Source of the DNA: Ensifer adhaerens
GTDB taxonomy: Bacteria > Pseudomonadota > Alphaproteobacteria > Rhizobiales > Rhizobiaceae
Reading direction: 5' to 3'
NCBI RefSeq assembly: GCF_001270265.1
Contig: NZ_LGAP01000003.1
Coordinates: 186,001 to 250,000 of the forward strand
DNA length: 64,000 bases
Position 1 is the stretch's first letter, and every line of letters begins with the position of its first letter. Below, piece by piece: positions 61,831-64,000 of this stretch. Made by a program: the position numbers and the translations under genes. Under the pieces are notes generated by a model, which did not search any database, had not been told where the DNA came from, and was given only the letters and a program-made list of their open reading frames with translations.

Positions 61831-61844
61831 TTGTCGAAGCGCAA
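61831..61844. promoter_or_regulatory. Fnr/NnrR-type box in the hemN/DUF2249 divergent promoter
   Basis: TTG-TCGAAGCG-CAA fits TTG-N8-CAA. Its centre is 108 bases from the DUF2249 start and 119 from hemN, so it is better placed for the minus-strand gene. Confidence 0.5.
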
Positions 61845-61879
61845 ACAAATCCCGTTTTGCCTCCTTGTTGCTCGCCTGC

Positions 61880-61893
61880 TTGGCTTTTCGCAA
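61880..61893. promoter_or_regulatory. Fnr/NnrR-type box upstream of hemN
   Basis: TTG-GCTTTTCG-CAA shares TTTTCGCAAAG with the nnrS box at 57623. Its centre lies 70 bases upstream of the hemN ATG, suitable for activation from -41.5. Confidence 0.6.
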
Positions 61894-61956
61894 AGAACGA
61901 CGGTGTGCATCCGGCCTAGAAACGGATCGATTGTTTTTGCCGATAGGAAGAGCACC

Positions 61957-63309
61957 ATGCAGTCCACCGCCCTTATGAAATATGCCGAGATGCGCTTGCC
62001 GCGTTACACCAGCTACCCGACCGCGCCGCGTTTTTCCGCCGGTGTCGGACGCGAGACCTACGCCGACTGGCTCGGCGCGGTCCCAACGGACCGGGATGTC
62101 TCACTCTACCTGCACATCCCCTTTTGCCGCTCGATGTGCTGGTATTGCGGGTGTCACACCACGATCACCCGCCAGGACGAACCGATCCTCGATTACCTCA
62201 ATGTGCTGAGGCAGGAGATCGGCATGGTGGCCGATCATGCGGCCGGTCCGCTGCCGATCGGTGAGGTGCATTTCGGCGGGGGTACGCCGACGATCATCGA
62301 ACCGGAAGAGTTCCTGGCGTTGATGGCGCTCCTGCGTGAGCGCTATCGGTTTGGTCCGGAGACGGGCGTGGCCGTCGAAATCGATCCTCGGCGCCTGACC
62401 GCCGCCATGGCACAAGCGCTTGGCGCAGGTGGGGTGAGACGGGCCAGCCTCGGCGTTCAGAGCTTCGACCCGGTCGTCCAGAAGGCGATCAACCGCATCC
62501 AGAGCGAGCAGCAGACAGCCGATGCCGTGACGCATCTTCGCAACGCGGGTGTCACCGGCATCAACTTCGACCTGATCTATGGATTGCCGCACCAGACGGT
62601 TCGCTCCTGCGTCGAAACGGTCAAGGCCGCCACGGCAATGCGGCCGGAACGCTTTGCCGTCTTCGGCTACGCGCACGTGCCATCGTTCAAAAAACACCAG
62701 CGCATGATCGACGAGAACGTGCTGCCCGACGCTTCCGCACGCACCGACCAGGCGCTCGCCATCAGTGAAGCGCTTTGCGAAGCGGGTTACCACCAGATCG
62801 GGCTCGACCACTTCGCCCTGCCCGACGACGATCTCGTGCTTGCGCAATCCTCCGGCATGCTTCGGCGGAATTTTCAGGGCTATACGACGGACAATTGCGA
62901 AACGCTGATCGGTTTCGGCGCCTCGGCAATCGGCCGCTCACAAGACGGTTATGTGCAGAACGAGGTCCCCCCGGGGCTTTATGCAAGCCATATCGCGTCC
63001 GGCCGATTGGCAACGACGAAGGGCTACCGTTTGACCGACGAGGATCGCCTGCGTGCCGCGATCATCGAAAGGCTGATGTGCGACTTCACGGCCGACATCA
63101 AGGCAATCGCCACTGCACATGGACGGGACCCGGATTTCCTTCTCGGCGGCAATGAGCGTCTGGCGAGGATGGCCGACGACGGTGTGCTGGATATCGCCGA
63201 TGGCGTCATAACTGTAAGGCAGGATCATCGCTTCGTGATCCGCGCCGTTGCCGCGGCATTCGATGCCTATATCGATGACACGCAACGCACCCACAGCAAA
63301 GCGGCCTGA
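61957..63309 (+). CDS. hemN: Oxygen-independent coproporphyrinogen III oxidase
   Basis: Radical-SAM enzyme that oxidatively decarboxylates coproporphyrinogen III in anaerobic heme synthesis. ATG at 61957 (MQSTALMKYAEMRLPRYTSY) with AGGAAG gives 450 residues. The N-terminal RYTSYPTAPRF, the [4Fe-4S] motif PFCRSMCWYCGCH (C-x3-C-x2-C plus the fourth cysteine), GGGTPTIIEPEEF and SLGVQSFDPVVQKAINRIQ are those of true HemN rather than HemW. It supplies heme for nitric oxide reductase and cytochromes when oxygen is low, in keeping with its place next to nor genes. Confidence 0.95.
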   Translation: MQSTALMKYAEMRLPRYTSYPTAPRFSAGVGRETYADWLGAVPTDRDVSLYLHIPFCRSMCWYCGCHTTITRQDEPILDYLNVLRQEIGMVADHAAGPLPIGEVHFGGGTPTIIEPEEFLALMALLRERYRFGPETGVAVEIDPRRLTAAMAQALGAGGVRRASLGVQSFDPVVQKAINRIQSEQQTADAVTHLRNAGVTGINFDLIYGLPHQTVRSCVETVKAATAMRPERFAVFGYAHVPSFKKHQRMIDENVLPDASARTDQALAISEALCEAGYHQIGLDHFALPDDDLVLAQSSGMLRRNFQGYTTDNCETLIGFGASAIGRSQDGYVQNEVPPGLYASHIASGRLATTKGYRLTDEDRLRAAIIERLMCDFTADIKAIATAHGRDPDFLLGGNERLARMADDGVLDIADGVITVRQDHRFVIRAVAAAFDAYIDDTQRTHSKAA

Positions 63310-63326
63310 AGCGCTGCTAACCACCA

Positions 63327-63366
63327 AACACGAAAAGGCCCGGTCGCGACCGGGCCTTTTCGTGTT
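63327..63366. terminator. Bidirectional terminator between hemN and norD
   Basis: AACACGAAAAGGCCCGGTCG and CGACCGGGCCTTTTCGTGTT form a perfect 40-base palindrome. A-run on one side of the GC stem and T-run on the other make it an intrinsic terminator for both convergent genes. Confidence 0.9.
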
Positions 63367-63379
63367 CCATCTGATCGTT

Positions 63380-64000
63380 CTATCCCGCCAGGCTTCTGTA
63401 GATCGCCGGCAGTGCCGCCGGCAGCCGGGCAATGTTGCCGACGACGGCATAGCCGTTCTGGCCGAACATGGCCGGCACGTAGGACCGCGCCTCGCGGTCG
63501 ACAGTGACGGCAAAAGCGCTGATACCGCTCCGGCGCGCCTCCGTGACCGCCTTGCGGCTATCCTCCAGCGCGAAGCGCCCCTCATAATGGTCGACGTCGT
63601 TCGGCTTACCGTCGGTCAGGACCAGCAGCAGCTTCTTGCGGTTGGGCTGCTTCTGAAGCTCGGCCGTGGCATGGCGGATGGCTGCACCGATGCGGGTGTA
63701 ATATCCCGGCTTCAGGGCGGCGATGCGGCTTTCGACGAGCGCGCTCATCGGCTCGTCGAAAGCCTTGACGCTTTCCACCTTCACCCAGTCGCGCCGCCGT
63801 GAGGTGAAGGTAAGGATCGAATGATTGTCGCCGCAGGCCGAAAGGCCGTGGGCGAGAATGAGCAGCGCTTCCTTTTCGACATCGAGCACCCGTCGATTAT
63901 CGGACCAGGCATCGGTCGAAAGCGAGACGTCAACCAGGATTGTGACGGCGAGGTCGTGAACCTGCGGGCGGCTCATCAGATGAATGCGGTCACTCCCCTG
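63380..64000 (-). CDS. norD: NorD, VWA-domain protein of nitric oxide reductase activation (C-terminal part, cut by window edge)
   Basis: The frame is open to base 64000 and covers the last 206 residues. It is a von Willebrand factor A domain with the MIDAS metal site ILVDVSLSTDAWSDNRRVLD, then SILTFTSRRRDWVKVE, TRIGAAIRHATAELQKQPNR and LLLVLTDGKPNDVDHYEGRF. NorD partners the MoxR-type ATPase NorQ to activate nitric oxide reductase. The rest of the nor operon should lie upstream, beyond the window end. Assignment to NorD rather than CbbO relies on context. Confidence 0.88.
   Translation of the reverse strand, partial: QGSDRIHLMSRPQVHDLAVTILVDVSLSTDAWSDNRRVLDVEKEALLILAHGLSACGDNHSILTFTSRRRDWVKVESVKAFDEPMSALVESRIAALKPGYYTRIGAAIRHATAELQKQPNRKKLLLVLTDGKPNDVDHYEGRFALEDSRKAVTEARRSGISAFAVTVDREARSYVPAMFGQNGYAVVGNIARLPAALPAIYRSLAG

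Overview
The window looks like DNA from a GC-rich alphaproteobacterium of the Rhizobiaceae, most like Ensifer/Sinorhizobium. This rests on an ExsH-type succinoglycan depolymerase with RTX repeats, a NasT-NasS-nrtABC-nirBD-narB-cysG nitrate assimilation string, a nirK-nirV denitrification cluster with NnrR-type boxes, a PhnW-PhnA-PhnY phosphonate pathway, and RIME-like intergenic repeats. Species and replicon cannot be fixed from sequence alone. The gene mix resembles a chromid or megaplasmid. No rRNA, tRNA, CRISPR array or intact insertion sequence was seen.

Layout. 1-830: edge-truncated, frameshifted alpha/beta hydrolase and an AraC C-terminal fragment. 867-12228 (minus): GntR regulator, aldehyde dehydrogenase, SDR, a Dpp/Opp-type ABC importer (binding protein, two permeases, two ATPases), an amidase with a coupled ACT-like small protein, and leuB. 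12253-14376: decayed SGNH hydrolase and IS481 transposase remnants beside exsH. 14562-20860: LysR regulator and a plus-strand ferric-siderophore ABC importer with a MATE exporter built into the operon. 20971-25532: a dimethylglycine dehydrogenase-like flavoenzyme with DeoR and GlxA-type AraC regulators.

25628-40995 is a phosphonate region. It holds a 2-aminoethylphosphonate-type ABC importer, a transport and regulator insert (MFS, DUF1127, CadC-like TPR regulator, GFA protein), then phnY, phnA and phnW, a Na/Pi cotransporter and a LysR regulator. Together they would import 2-aminoethylphosphonate, convert it through phosphonoacetaldehyde and phosphonoacetate to acetate plus phosphate, and move the released phosphate. 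41150-42199 is a scar holding a broken brnT with intact brnA, a PAP2 fragment, and the end of a truncated cysG.

42200-54127 (minus) is nitrate assimilation: nasT and nasS (sensor and antiterminator), nrtA-nrtB-nrtC (uptake), nirB-nirD (siroheme nitrite reductase), narB (nitrate reductase) and cysG (siroheme synthase, truncated in its methyltransferase domain). 54382-64000 is denitrification: an NnrR-like Crp/Fnr regulator, nirV, nirK, nnrS, a poorly characterised set of membrane protein plus DUF2249 and MIP18-like proteins, hemN, and the 3' end of norD. TTG-N8-CAA boxes sit in both divergent promoters of this half, suggesting shared control by low oxygen or NO.
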